Shown here: one piece after another, positions 43,712-52,443 of the stretch
Position numbering within the stretch: the stretch's first letter is position 1
Layout: each line of letters opens with the position of its first letter
Source of the DNA: Sphingobium fluviale
Lineage (GTDB): Bacteria; Pseudomonadota; Alphaproteobacteria; Sphingomonadales; Sphingomonadaceae
Assembly: GCF_004122115.1 (NCBI RefSeq)
Contig: NZ_SBKP01000003.1
Span: 1-64,000 of the forward strand
Length of the DNA: 64,000 bases
Reading direction: 5' to 3'
Position numbers and translations under genes: made by a program
The notes under the pieces: model-generated
What the model saw: the letters and a program-made list of their open reading frames with translations, nothing else
What the model was told of the DNA's origin: nothing
Databases searched by the model: none

Positions 43712-44197
43712 CTATAACGACAGTTTGAAACTAAGGGCATCATAGTAAGTTCCATCGCTACCCTTATAATAGGACGGGCGACTGTGAACATGTTCAAATC
43801 CCGCTCTTTGATAGAAATTCACAGCCCGATTATTTTCCCGCACTTCGATATGCAACACGATGACCTTAGATTTTCGTGCCTTTATGATACAGTTTTTCAG
43901 TAGTGCGTCCCCAATGCCACGGTTGCACCATCGGGGGTCCACGGCGATCAGCAATAACTCCGCTTCATCAGAGACAAAGCGCATCAGCGCAAAACCCAGA
44001 GTGGCCTGATCGAGCTGCGCGAGCGAGAGCGTTACGCCGGGCAGGCTCATAAACCCGGCGAGTTGTGACGCTGTCCATGCCTCGCCATAAAGGGGATCAA
44101 AAGCGGCATTCATCACCGCCATGGCGCTGGCCTCGGCGCGATGATCGGGGCGATCGAAATCGCGGATCGTCAACATCTCGCCCAGTGGCGCGGCCAT
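43712..44197 (-). CDS. rimI: Ribosomal protein S18-alanine N-acetyltransferase (GNAT)
   Basis: This 161-residue GNAT-fold enzyme has ELLLIAVDPRWCNRGIGDAL as the acetyl-CoA loop (V-x-x-x-x-R/N-x-G-I/G) and HIEVRENNRAVNFYQRAGF as the C-terminal signature of RimI. The ATG at 44197 comes one base after the tsaB stop codon (TGA-T-ATG); a longer start inside tsaB is possible but unnecessary. The tsaB-rimI pairing is conserved. Confidence 0.88.
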   Translation of the reverse strand: MAAPLGEMLTIRDFDRPDHRAEASAMAVMNAAFDPLYGEAWTASQLAGFMSLPGVTLSLAQLDQATLGFALMRFVSDEAELLLIAVDPRWCNRGIGDALLKNCIIKARKSKVIVLHIEVRENNRAVNFYQRAGFEHVHSRPSYYKGSDGTYYDALSFKLSL

Positions 44198-44198
44198 A

Positions 44199-44846
44199 TC
44201 AGGCGTCTCCGGTAGCTGCGGCGGGCAGAGCGGCGTCCGCGCCCCGGCCATAGCTCGCGGTCGCGCCCTCTGCCACTGTACTTAAGGGCAGCAGCAGCGC
44301 GGCGCGCGCATCGGGGTAGAGCAGCCGCCCCTCGCCATATCCGCGCGCGGAGACGAGCGCCTGCGCGCCGGTGCCAAAGATGAGCGGCGCGTCAGTCATG
44401 GCCGCAAGGTCGGCAATCGGAACGGAGGCTGGAGGCGCCAGCGGAGCGAGGCTGTCACGGTCAAACTGCTGCCAGAACAGCTCGCCATGCCCGCCTGTGA
44501 TCGCGATGGAGAGGGGGGTGCCATTTGCCTCAACCTCGCGTGCCAGCGCTGCCAGCAGGGCAAGACTGGAATAGCTTTTGAGGTCCGCTCCCCACGCAAA
44601 GGCAAGCGCCCGCGCCGCTGCCAGCCCCACGCGGATGCCGGTGAAGCTGCCCGGCCCGGCATCGACCCAGATGGCCTGCGCCCGGCCGCCATCGGGCAAA
44701 GTAGCGATGGCGGGGACAAGTTTTTCGGCATGTCCGCGTCCGGCGATTTCATGATGATGACTGATCAGCGCGCCATCCTCGAACAGTGCGACGGACAGCG
44801 CCTCGCTCGCCGTATCGATTACCAGATGCCGTGTGCCGCTGCTCAT
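44199..44846 (-). CDS. tsaB: tRNA threonylcarbamoyladenosine biosynthesis protein TsaB
   Basis: This is a 215-residue ASKHA-fold, catalytically inactive partner of TsaD in t6A37 formation. The diagnostic segments are VIDTASEALSVALFEDG (9-25), GRGHAEKLVPAI and AIWVDAGPGSFTGIRVGL. It lies 44 bases after nfu and one base before rimI. The AMP-forming partner TsaC/Sua5 is encoded at 61662-62633 in this same window; tsaD and tsaE are not. Confidence 0.95.
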   Translation of the reverse strand: MSSGTRHLVIDTASEALSVALFEDGALISHHHEIAGRGHAEKLVPAIATLPDGGRAQAIWVDAGPGSFTGIRVGLAAARALAFAWGADLKSYSSLALLAALAREVEANGTPLSIAITGGHGELFWQQFDRDSLAPLAPPASVPIADLAAMTDAPLIFGTGAQALVSARGYGEGRLLYPDARAALLLPLSTVAEGATASYGRGADAALPAAATGDA

Positions 44847-44890
44847 TCCTCAGCGCGCTTAGCGGCTTACCGCAGCGCCCGCAACGGGCT

Positions 44891-45472
44891 TCAGACGGCG
44901 AGGACTTCCGTTACTTCCGGCACATAATGCTTCAATAGCTGCTCTATGCCGTTTTTGAGCGTTGCGGTGGAGGAGGGGCAGCCGGAACAGGCGCCCTGCA
45001 TCTTGAGATAGACCTTGCCCTTGTCGAACCCGCGATAGACGATATCGCCACCGTCGTTGGCGACGGCGGGGCGTACGCGGGTGTCGATCAGCTCGCGGAT
45101 TTGCTCGACGATCTCTGCGTCCGCCGGATCATCGGCGAAGCCTTGCTCCGCATCATCGGCGGGAACGCTGATGCCTGCGGCCGTGCCCGCGCGAAACAGC
45201 GGCATATCCCCAGAAAAATGATCGAGCAGGATCGAAAGCACATCGGGCTTGGTCGCGGCCCAGTCTCCGCCCGGCGCGATGGTGACGGAGATGAAATCCG
45301 AACCGAAGAACACGCCGGTCACGTCGCTCAAGGTGAACAGGGCTTCGGCCAGCGGCGAGGCTTCGGCTTCCTCCGCATCGGCAAAGTCCCGCGTGCCCGC
45401 CGGCATCACCTTGCGGCCGGGCAGGAACTTGAGCGTAGCGGGGTTCGGGGTCTTTTCGGTTTCTATGAGCAT
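44891..45472 (-). CDS. nfuA: NfuA/NifU-type iron-sulfur cluster carrier
   Basis: This 193-residue protein has an N-terminal Nfu_N domain (MLIETEKTPNPATLKFLPG, then LFTLSDVTGVFFGSDFISVT). A C-terminal NifU domain (about 115-193) carries the cluster motif GACSGCPSS. It transfers Fe-S clusters to target enzymes. The ATG at 45472 gives the normal N-terminus; an open frame extends upstream to 45685 without family similarity. It is first of nfu-tsaB-rimI. Confidence 0.94.
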   Translation of the reverse strand: MLIETEKTPNPATLKFLPGRKVMPAGTRDFADAEEAEASPLAEALFTLSDVTGVFFGSDFISVTIAPGGDWAATKPDVLSILLDHFSGDMPLFRAGTAAGISVPADDAEQGFADDPADAEIVEQIRELIDTRVRPAVANDGGDIVYRGFDKGKVYLKMQGACSGCPSSTATLKNGIEQLLKHYVPEVTEVLAV

Positions 45473-45772
45473 GAACGCGATGTGGCGATTATGCCTCAGT
45501 GATTCAAGCGAAAATGCCTTGGCAGGCGAATAGGCTTGCTTTGTTGGAGCCGCATCGCCATATGCCGCCCTGCGCGACAACCGGGCCACATGGCCTATAT
45601 TGCGATTGGCGGCGTGAACGCTCCGGCCTTTTTTGAGGCGACGGAACCGGCCAATACCTCGCGCAAGCTTATTGAGGCTTCCCAATTCACGCGGGTCGTT
45701 TCGGACACCCGCCTAGCGTGTGCGCCCTGTGGAGGCGCGCGTGCGCTACGCTCAATATTGTGAGTATATACT
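45473..45772. other. Divergent intergenic region between nfu and the DEAD-box helicase
   Basis: These 300 bases hold the promoters of two divergent transcripts. No RNA gene or terminator is apparent. A 57-codon frame (45590-45763) ends 9 bases before the helicase but has no ribosome site or recognisable product. Confidence 0.5.
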
Positions 45773-47101
45773 ATGGAATTCAAGGACTTTGGCCTAGCAG
45801 AGCCGATCATGAAGGCGCTTGCCGCCAAGGATTATTCTGTTCCCACCCCGATCCAGCAACAGGCAATGCCGATTGTGCTCTCCGGCAAGGATCTGTGCGG
45901 CATCGCCCAGACCGGCACCGGCAAGACGGCCGCTTTCGCGCTGCCGACGCTGGACCGCCTGTCGCGCGTGGCGAAGCACACGCCGCCGCTCACCTGCCGC
46001 GTGCTGGTGCTTTCCCCCACGCGCGAGCTGGCCGCGCAGATCGGCCAGAGCTTTCGCGATTATGGCCGCTTCATGCGCCTGAATGTCGCCACCGTCTTTG
46101 GCGGCGTGCCGATCCACAAGCAGATCCGGCAGCTAAGCCAAGGCGTGGATGTGCTGGTGGCGACGCCGGGCCGGCTGCTCGACATCATCTCGCAGAAGGC
46201 GTTCCACCTGAAAGGCGTTGAAGTGCTGGTGTTGGATGAAGCAGACCAGATGATGGACATGGGCTTCATCCACCCGGTCAAGCAGATCGTGTCATTCGTG
46301 CCCAAGGAACGGCAGACCCTGTTCTTCTCGGCCACGATGCCCAAGGAAATCGCGGCGCTGGCGAAGCAGTTCCTCAACGATCCGGCCACGGTCTCCGTCA
46401 CCCCGCCCGCCACCACGGCGGAACGGATCGTGCAGCGCGCCTATTTCGTCAATCAGGGCGAGAAGCAGGCGCTGCTCACCCACCTGCTGCGCACCGAAGA
46501 CATTGACCGCGCGCTCATCTTTACCCGCACCAAATATGGCGCGGACAAGGTGGTGCGCGCGCTCGCCGGAGCGGGCATCCCCTCGCTCGCTATCCACGGA
46601 GACAAGTCGCAGGGCCAGCGCACGGCGGCGCTGCAGGCGTTTCGCGCCGGGCAAGTAAAGCTGCTGGTCGCGACGGATATCGCCGCGCGCGGCATCGACG
46701 TGTCGGGCCTCAGTCATGTCATCAACTTCGAGATTCCCAACAACCCGGATCAATATGTCCACCGCATCGGCCGCACCGCGCGCGCAGGGGCAGAGGGCAT
46801 CGCGATCAGCCTCGTGGCAGATGACGAGAGGTCTTACCTTAAGGCCATCGAGCGGCTGACGCGGACGCAAAGCGAGGTGATGCCGCTGCCCGCCGGTATG
46901 GCGGAGCTGGTCCGCAACCTGCCCAAGCCCGCGCCACGCAAGCCGGCGGACGCCCGCCCGCCGCGCCCGCAACAGGTGCGCGAGAAGCAGCCGCGCCAGC
47001 ATCGCGAACGGGGCGAGCAGGGCGATGGCGCCCGGCCATTCCGCCCGCGCCGCAGGAAGAGCGTTGGCGCCTATAAGGGCGCGGTGCAACGGGTAGGGTA
47101 A
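45773..47101 (+). CDS. DEAD-box RNA helicase, RhlE type
   Basis: This is a 442-residue ATP-dependent RNA helicase. Motifs are the Q-motif (PTPIQQQAMP), Walker A AQTGTGKT, PTRELAAQI, the DEAD box VLVLDEADQMMDMGF, SAT, RALIFTRTK, ATDIAARGIDV and HRIGRTARAG. A basic, Pro/Arg-rich tail (about 385-442) is typical of RhlE-group proteins in ribosome assembly and cold response. No clear Shine-Dalgarno precedes the ATG, so initiation may be weak or leaderless. A hairpin with no T-run follows the gene (47116-47146). Confidence 0.93.
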   Translation: MEFKDFGLAEPIMKALAAKDYSVPTPIQQQAMPIVLSGKDLCGIAQTGTGKTAAFALPTLDRLSRVAKHTPPLTCRVLVLSPTRELAAQIGQSFRDYGRFMRLNVATVFGGVPIHKQIRQLSQGVDVLVATPGRLLDIISQKAFHLKGVEVLVLDEADQMMDMGFIHPVKQIVSFVPKERQTLFFSATMPKEIAALAKQFLNDPATVSVTPPATTAERIVQRAYFVNQGEKQALLTHLLRTEDIDRALIFTRTKYGADKVVRALAGAGIPSLAIHGDKSQGQRTAALQAFRAGQVKLLVATDIAARGIDVSGLSHVINFEIPNNPDQYVHRIGRTARAGAEGIAISLVADDERSYLKAIERLTRTQSEVMPLPAGMAELVRNLPKPAPRKPADARPPRPQQVREKQPRQHRERGEQGDGARPFRPRRRKSVGAYKGAVQRVG

Positions 47102-47115
47102 ACATCTGATGTAAA

Positions 47116-47146
47116 TCCGAAAGTGCCCATCGGGCCAAATTTCGGA
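47116..47146. repeat. Inverted repeat between the helicase and the M16 peptidase
   Basis: TCCGAAA (47116-47122) pairs with TTTCGGA (47140-47146), with an inner GCCC/GGGC stem. There is no U-tract, so it is either a weak transcription stop or an operator for the peptidase gene 49 bases downstream. Confidence 0.4.
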
Positions 47147-47194
47147 GAATATTGTCAGTAGCGGTTCAGTAATTCGCCGCTATGACGGGAGGCG

Positions 47195-50086
47195 ATGACC
47201 CATCGCTTCCCGCCGCGCGCCCTTATTCTTACCCTTGCGGCGCTATCGCTGATCGCGGGGCAGGGCGATGTGTTCGCCCGCGCTCCCGCCAAGCCCGCAA
47301 AGGCTCAGCCGGTTGCCGCAACGCCCGTTGCCGCGCGTCCGTGGCTATATGAAAACAGCGATGTCCCGGTTGATGCCGCCTGGCGGTTTGGCACGTTGCC
47401 CAACGGCCTGCGCTATGCGGTGCGCCGAAATAGCGTGCCGCCGGGCCTGCTCTCCATCCGTGTGCGCGTCGATGCCGGATCGCTGCACGAAAAGCCGGAG
47501 GAATCCGGCTATGCGCATTTCATCGAGCATCTGACCTTTCGCGGATCCAAATTCGTGCCGGATGGCGAATCAAAGCGGATCTGGCAGCGATTAGGCGTCA
47601 CCTTCGGGTCAGACAGCAACGCCCAGACCACGCCCACGGCGACCACCTATGCGCTCGATCTGCCCGATGCGTCGGTGCAAGGGCTGGAGGAAAGCGTCAA
47701 GATCCTCGCCGGGATGATGAGCGATCCCAATATCGTCCCCGCCGCTGTCGAGGCAGAGCGGGCGGTGGTGCTGGCCGAGATGCGCGAGCGCGAAGGCGCA
47801 ACATCGCGTGCGCAGGACGCCGCCCGTGCGCTGTTCTTCGCCGGGCAGCCGCTCGGCGCCCATGCCCCTATCGGCACGGTGCAGAGCCTCAGGGCCGCTT
47901 CCGCCGAAACGCTGCGCGCCTTTCATGAGCGCTGGTATCGGCCGGAGAATGTCGTGATCGCCGTTTCGGGCGATGCGGACCCGAAGGCGATCGAGGCACT
48001 GATCCTCAAGCATTTTTCGGGCTGGAAGAGCGAGGGGCCAACCGTCCCCGCGCCCGATTTCGGCAAGCCCGACCCTGCCGCCCCCGCGAGCGCCGTGGTG
48101 GTGCAGCCGGGTACGCATACCTCTGTCTCGCTGGCGTGGTTGCGGGCGTGGACCGCCAAGGCGGACACCATCGTCTATAATCAGCGCAAGCTGGCGGACA
48201 GCGTGGCGATCCAGATGATCAACCGGCGGCTGGAGGAAGCAGCCCGCCGCCCCGGCTCTGCCTTTTTGCAGGCGAGCATCGATGTGGATGACACCAGCCG
48301 CTCTGCCAATGGCACCTATATCAGCATCATTCCATCGGCCGAGGGCTGGGAAGCGGCCTTGCGAGAGGTTCGCGCCATTGTGGAGGACGCCAAGGCCTCC
48401 GCCCCCAGCAACGAAGAGATAGAGCGCGAATACAGGGCGTTTGAAACCAGCCTTGCCATCGATGTCGAAAATCAGGACACGGAGGCCAGCGCGACACAGG
48501 CCGGGAACCTGACGATGGCGGTGGACATCCGCGAGACGATCGTCAGCCCGCAGGTGGCGCTCGATATCTATCGCTCTGCCCGCCCGGTCATGACGCCGGA
48601 GTTTATGCTGGATGCCACACGGCGGATGTTCAGCGGTGATGCCATGCGCGCGCTGCTGGTGCTGCCTCAGGAGGAACCAGATGCGCAAGGCCGCCTGGAT
48701 GCGGCGATGCAGGGGCCGGTAGTCGCGGCGCAGGGCGTACGCATTACCGGCAAGGTCGTCACTATGGCCGATCTGCCTGCCCTGCCGCCAGCGGGCATTG
48801 CGGTCTCCCGCACCCCTGTCGGCGCGCTGGGCATGGAGTTTGTCACCTTTGCCAATGGCGTGCGGATGACGCTGTTCGCCAATGAAGGCGAGAAGGGCAA
48901 GGTGCGCGTCAATGTCCGCTTCGGCCATGGCCTGCTCGATCTGTCGCACAAAAGAGCGCAGCCGGGCTGGGCGGCGGGCTATGTGCTGGGCGCGAACGGC
49001 ATCGGATCGCTCGGCCAGCGTGAGCTGGATGAGCTGACCAACGCCCGCAGGCTGGGTTTCGACTTTGGCATAGACGAGGAGGCCTTCGAGCTGTCCGCGC
49101 TTACGCGCCCGGCGGACTATCGGGATCAGCTCCGGTTGTTCGCGGCCAAGCTCTATGCGCCCGGCTGGGACCCTGCACCGGTGGAGCGCGTGAAGGCGGG
49201 GATGCTCGCCGCTTATGACAGCGCCTCTGCTACGCCCGGCGGGGTGATGGGGCGCGAGCTGGGCTGGCTGTTGCGCAAGAAGGATGCGCGCTATCGCACC
49301 CCCGACAGGGCGGAGATTGCAGCACTGACGCCGGATGCCTTCCGCACCTTCTGGGAGCCGATTCTGGCTTCCGGGCCGATAGAGGTGCAGATTTTCGGTG
49401 ATGTGAAGGCTGATGAGGCGATCGACGCGGTGGCGCAGACTTTTGGCGCGTTGCCCGCGAGGGCGGAGCGGCCGGTGAAGCGCGCTGCGCGCAAGGCCCG
49501 CTTCCCGCGTCATAATGCAAAGCCGCTCATGCTCACGCACACAGGCGATGCAGATCAGGCCGCCGCCGTCATCGCATGGCCCACCGGCGCAGGACTCGCC
49601 AACGCGCGTGAGGGGCGGCAGCTGGAGATATTGGCGCAAATCATCAACGACCGCCTGTTCGAGCGGCTGCGCGCGGCGGAGGGCGTCGCCTATTCGCCCG
49701 GCGCGCAGGCGGACTGGCCGTTGGGCTTTGACCGGGGGCGCGGCTATATCCTCGCGATGAGCCAGCTAAAGCCGGGCAGCACCGACTATTTCTTCACGTT
49801 GGTGCGTGAAATCGCGGCGGACCTCGCTGCCCGGCCGGTGAGCGCGGACGAGCTGCAACGCGTGCTCGCGCCGATGCGGCAGTTGCTCTCGCGCGCCAGC
49901 ACCGGCAACGCCTATTGGATGGACCAGATGGAGGGCGCGGCGTTCGACCGCCGCTATGTCGCGGCGATGACCAGCCTGCCGCGCGATCTTCTCAGCGTCT
50001 CGCCAGAGCAACTGCGCGCGCTCGCCGCGAAATATCTGGTGGACAAAAAGAGCTATTCGGTCGTGGTGCTGCCCCAAGGGAAGTGA
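47195..50086 (+). CDS. M16 family (pitrilysin-type) zinc metallopeptidase, secreted
   Basis: This 963-residue protein has a signal peptide (PPRALILTLAALSLIAGQG) and a Pro/Ala-rich linker, then two M16 halves. The inverted zinc motif HFIEH gives H108, E111 and H112. The third ligand is E195 in the E-x6-E motif AERAVVLAEMRE. The C-terminal half (about 530-963) is catalytically inactive but has the R/Y-type segment RLRAAEGVAYSPGAQ. It is expected in the periplasm, degrading peptides. Large periplasmic M16 peptidases of this kind are common in sphingomonads; the substrate is unknown. It stands alone between a helicase gene and the convergent hslU. Confidence 0.93.
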   Translation: MTHRFPPRALILTLAALSLIAGQGDVFARAPAKPAKAQPVAATPVAARPWLYENSDVPVDAAWRFGTLPNGLRYAVRRNSVPPGLLSIRVRVDAGSLHEKPEESGYAHFIEHLTFRGSKFVPDGESKRIWQRLGVTFGSDSNAQTTPTATTYALDLPDASVQGLEESVKILAGMMSDPNIVPAAVEAERAVVLAEMREREGATSRAQDAARALFFAGQPLGAHAPIGTVQSLRAASAETLRAFHERWYRPENVVIAVSGDADPKAIEALILKHFSGWKSEGPTVPAPDFGKPDPAAPASAVVVQPGTHTSVSLAWLRAWTAKADTIVYNQRKLADSVAIQMINRRLEEAARRPGSAFLQASIDVDDTSRSANGTYISIIPSAEGWEAALREVRAIVEDAKASAPSNEEIEREYRAFETSLAIDVENQDTEASATQAGNLTMAVDIRETIVSPQVALDIYRSARPVMTPEFMLDATRRMFSGDAMRALLVLPQEEPDAQGRLDAAMQGPVVAAQGVRITGKVVTMADLPALPPAGIAVSRTPVGALGMEFVTFANGVRMTLFANEGEKGKVRVNVRFGHGLLDLSHKRAQPGWAAGYVLGANGIGSLGQRELDELTNARRLGFDFGIDEEAFELSALTRPADYRDQLRLFAAKLYAPGWDPAPVERVKAGMLAAYDSASATPGGVMGRELGWLLRKKDARYRTPDRAEIAALTPDAFRTFWEPILASGPIEVQIFGDVKADEAIDAVAQTFGALPARAERPVKRAARKARFPRHNAKPLMLTHTGDADQAAAVIAWPTGAGLANAREGRQLEILAQIINDRLFERLRAAEGVAYSPGAQADWPLGFDRGRGYILAMSQLKPGSTDYFFTLVREIAADLAARPVSADELQRVLAPMRQLLSRASTGNAYWMDQMEGAAFDRRYVAAMTSLPRDLLSVSPEQLRALAAKYLVDKKSYSVVVLPQGK

Positions 50087-50096
50087 TGCTTTATTC

Positions 50097-50190
50097 TTCG
50101 TCACCCTGAACTTGTTTCAGGGTTCATTCCTCCATTCGAGCAATGGTTCGATAGGCGCTATGGATGCTGAGACGAGTTCAGCATGACGAA
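50097..50190. repeat. REP-like inverted pair between the M16 peptidase and hslU
   Basis: The outer TTCGTCA (50097-50103) pairs with TGACGAA (50184-50190). Each half folds on itself (CCCTGAA/TTTCAGGG and GCTGA/TTCAGC), and the centre has CCATT/AATGG. It lies between two convergent genes and may serve as a shared transcription barrier. The CGTCACCCTGAACTTG type is a common sphingomonad repeat. Confidence 0.7.
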
Positions 50191-50206
50191 ATTCCTCTCC
50201 ACAGTC

Positions 50207-51508
50207 CTACAAAATATATTTGCTCAGGTCCGTATTGCGCGAGATGCTCGCCAGCTGCGTGTCGACATAGGCTTCATCGATAACCAACGTCTCGCCTGCG
50301 CGGTCCTCCGCGTCGAAGCTCACATCTTCCAGCAACTTTTCCATCACGGTCTGGAGCCTGCGCGCGCCGATATTCTCAACGCTTTCGTTCACTTCCGCCG
50401 CGATGCGCGCCACCGCGCGGATGCCGCTTGTCGTGAGGTCAATCGTCACACCCTCTGTGGCGAGCAGCGCCTTATATTGCTCGGCCAGTGACGCCTTGGT
50501 ATCCGAGAGGATCGCCACGAAATCCGCCTCGGTCAATCCTTTCAGCTCGACGCGGATCGGCAGTCGGCCCTGCAATTCGGGCAGCAGATCGCTCGGCTTC
50601 GCAACATGAAACGCGCCGGATGCGATGAAGAGGATATGGTCGGTCTTCAGCGGACCATATTTGGTCGAAACGGTCGTGCCCTCGATGAGCGGCAACAGAT
50701 CGCGCTGCACACCCTCGCGGCTGACCGATCCGCCGCGCACATCAGACACGGCGATCTTGTCGACCTCATCCAGAAACACGATGCCGTTCTGCTCGGCCTG
50801 AGCCAGCGCCACGCGATTGAGGTCGTCAGTGTCGAGGCGCTTGTCCTGCTCTTCCTCGACCAGCTTGTCCCACGCATCGGCCACGCGCAGCTTGCGCCGC
50901 TTCTTTTGCTGCTGGCCGAACGCCTTGCCCATCATGTCGGAGAGGTTGATCATGCCGATCTGCCCGCCCATGCCGGGGATCTCCAGCGGCATGGAGGGCG
51001 CATCCGCCACCTCTATCTCCACCTCCGCGTCATTCATCTGGCCGGATTCGATGCGGTCTCGATAGGCGAGGCGCGTCGCCTGGCTCGCTTCCTTGCCGGT
51101 GAGCGCGTCGAGCAGCCGCTCCATCGCCGCCTCGGACGCGGCATGGCGCACGGATTCGCGCCGCCGGTCCCGCTCCAGCCGCACGGCTTCCTCGACGAGA
51201 TCGCGCACGATCTGCTCGACATCGCGGCCCACATAGCCGACTTCGGTGAACTTGGTCGCCTCCACCTTGACGAATGGCGCGTCCGCCAGCCTGGCAAGGC
51301 GGCGCGAAATCTCGGTCTTGCCGCAGCCGGTGGGGCCGATCATCAGGATGTTCTTGGGCGTCACCTCATCCCGCAGTTCGGGGCTGAGCTGTTGCCGGCG
51401 CCAGCGGTTCCTGAGCGCGACGGCGACCGCGTGCTTGGCGTCCTTCTGGCCGATGATGTGCTCGTCAAGCGCGGCGACAATCGCCTTGGGGGTGAGGGCA
51501 GGGTTCAT
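50207..51508 (-). CDS. hslU: ATP-dependent protease ATPase subunit HslU
   Basis: This 433-residue AAA+ unfoldase forms a complex with HslV. It begins with the family motif [20 protein letters not shown]. Walker A is GPTGCGKTE and Walker B is [13 protein letters not shown]. The pore motif GYVGRDVE and the intermediate I-domain (about 105-230) are present, and the C-terminus DLSKYIL inserts into HslV. It lies 29 bases downstream of hslV. Confidence 0.97.
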   Translation of the reverse strand: MNPALTPKAIVAALDEHIIGQKDAKHAVAVALRNRWRRQQLSPELRDEVTPKNILMIGPTGCGKTEISRRLARLADAPFVKVEATKFTEVGYVGRDVEQIVRDLVEEAVRLERDRRRESVRHAASEAAMERLLDALTGKEASQATRLAYRDRIESGQMNDAEVEIEVADAPSMPLEIPGMGGQIGMINLSDMMGKAFGQQQKKRRKLRVADAWDKLVEEEQDKRLDTDDLNRVALAQAEQNGIVFLDEVDKIAVSDVRGGSVSREGVQRDLLPLIEGTTVSTKYGPLKTDHILFIASGAFHVAKPSDLLPELQGRLPIRVELKGLTEADFVAILSDTKASLAEQYKALLATEGVTIDLTTSGIRAVARIAAEVNESVENIGARRLQTVMEKLLEDVSFDAEDRAGETLVIDEAYVDTQLASISRNTDLSKYIL

Positions 51509-51537
51509 TGGGTAAATCTCTCGGCGTAAAATCTGTG

Positions 51538-52107
51538 TCAGGCTGCGCTATCCAGCGCCTCCAGCGTGATGCTCTCGTTGGTGTAGACGCATAGCTCCGC
51601 CGCGATCTTCATCGCCTTGCGCGCCAGTGTCTCGGCATCATTTTCATAGTCCATCAGCGCCCGCGCGGCAGAGAGCGCGAAATTCCCGCCGGACCCGATA
51701 GCGGCAATGCCGTCCACTGGCTCCAGCACATCGCCATTGCCGGTGAGGATCAGCGTCACGTCCTTGTCCGCCACCGCCATCATCGCCTCAAGATTGCGCA
51801 GATATTTATCGGTGCGCCAGTCCTTCGCCAGCTCCACCGCCGCGCGCATCAGCTGGCCGTTGTGGCGATCGAGCTTGGCCTCCAGCCGCTCGAACAGGGT
51901 GAAGGCGTCTGCCGTCGCGCCCGCGAACCCACCGATGACCGATCCGTCATGCAGGCGGCGCACCTTCTTGGCGTTGGGCTTCATGATCGTCGGCCCCATG
52001 CTGACCTGCCCGTCGCCCACGACGACGACCCGGCCATTTTTGCGCACGGAGAGGATGGTGGTGCCGTGCCATTGCGGCATGCCGGCGGATGAGGAAGATG
52101 CGTTCAT
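51538..52107 (-). CDS. hslV: ATP-dependent protease peptidase subunit HslV
   Basis: This is a proteasome-like threonine peptidase. The nucleophile lies in [14 protein letters not shown], with autoprocessing before a Thr (T16 by this start). [16 protein letters not shown] and [13 protein letters not shown] are diagnostic. The start is ambiguous: ATG at 52107 gives 189 residues, while ATG at 52080 ([10 protein letters not shown]) gives a propeptide closer to the family norm. Either way the mature enzyme is the same. It is cotranscribed with hslU. Confidence 0.95.
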   Translation of the reverse strand: MNASSSSAGMPQWHGTTILSVRKNGRVVVVGDGQVSMGPTIMKPNAKKVRRLHDGSVIGGFAGATADAFTLFERLEAKLDRHNGQLMRAAVELAKDWRTDKYLRNLEAMMAVADKDVTLILTGNGDVLEPVDGIAAIGSGGNFALSAARALMDYENDAETLARKAMKIAAELCVYTNESITLEALDSAA

Positions 52108-52216
52108 GCTCCGCCATATGGGCTGAAGCACGCGCGTGTTCAAGATTGCGTCAACACGGACTGCGCGCGGCTTGACAGCCGCTCCGGCCAATGCCAATGC
52201 GCTGCTTCCCTTTCCG

Positions 52217-52291
52217 GGGCGCGTAGCTCAGTGGTAGAGCACACCCTTCACACGGGTGGGGTCGTAGGTTCAATCCCTACCGCGCCCACCA
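52217..52291 (+). tRNA. tRNA-Val (anticodon CAC)
   Basis: This is a 75-nt tRNA with an encoded CCA end. Acceptor GGGCGCG pairs with CGCGCCC. The D-arm is GCTCAGTGGTAGAGC. The anticodon stem CACCC/GGGTG encloses loop TTCACAC (anticodon CAC at 52249-52251), and the T-arm is GTAGGTTCAATCCCTAC. It reads the GUG codon. It is divergent from hslV. Confidence 0.97.
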
Positions 52292-52311
52292 TTTCCCCTG
52301 CTGGGAAGATG

Positions 52312-52356
52312 GGATCGGGTCACTCCGTCCATTATGGCAGCAGGAGTGAGCGATCC
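52312..52356. repeat. Long inverted repeat downstream of tRNA-Val
   Basis: GGATCG-GG-TCACTCC (52312-52326) pairs with GGAGTGA-G-CGATCC (52343-52356) around a 16-base loop. It lies 20 bases after the tRNA. No T-run follows on the plus strand. It may stop or process the tRNA transcript, or the convergent prenyl-synthase transcript. Confidence 0.5.
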
Positions 52357-52443
52357 ACGCCAGTCTGATAATGCTAGCGTGCCGTGCAACGATGCTTTTG
52401 TGCGGCTGAGTGGTTTCGGCGCCTGGTGGTGATTGGTCCTGCG

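Noticed and set aside
45590..45763. 57-codon frame before the DEAD-box gene, in the same frame
   Set aside because: No ribosome site, no similarity to anything I know, and a stop codon separates it from the helicase.
47609..49639. Open frame of 676 codons on the minus strand
   Set aside because: It is antisense to the well-supported M16 peptidase; its His/Arg/Gly-rich translation is the typical shadow of a GC-rich gene.
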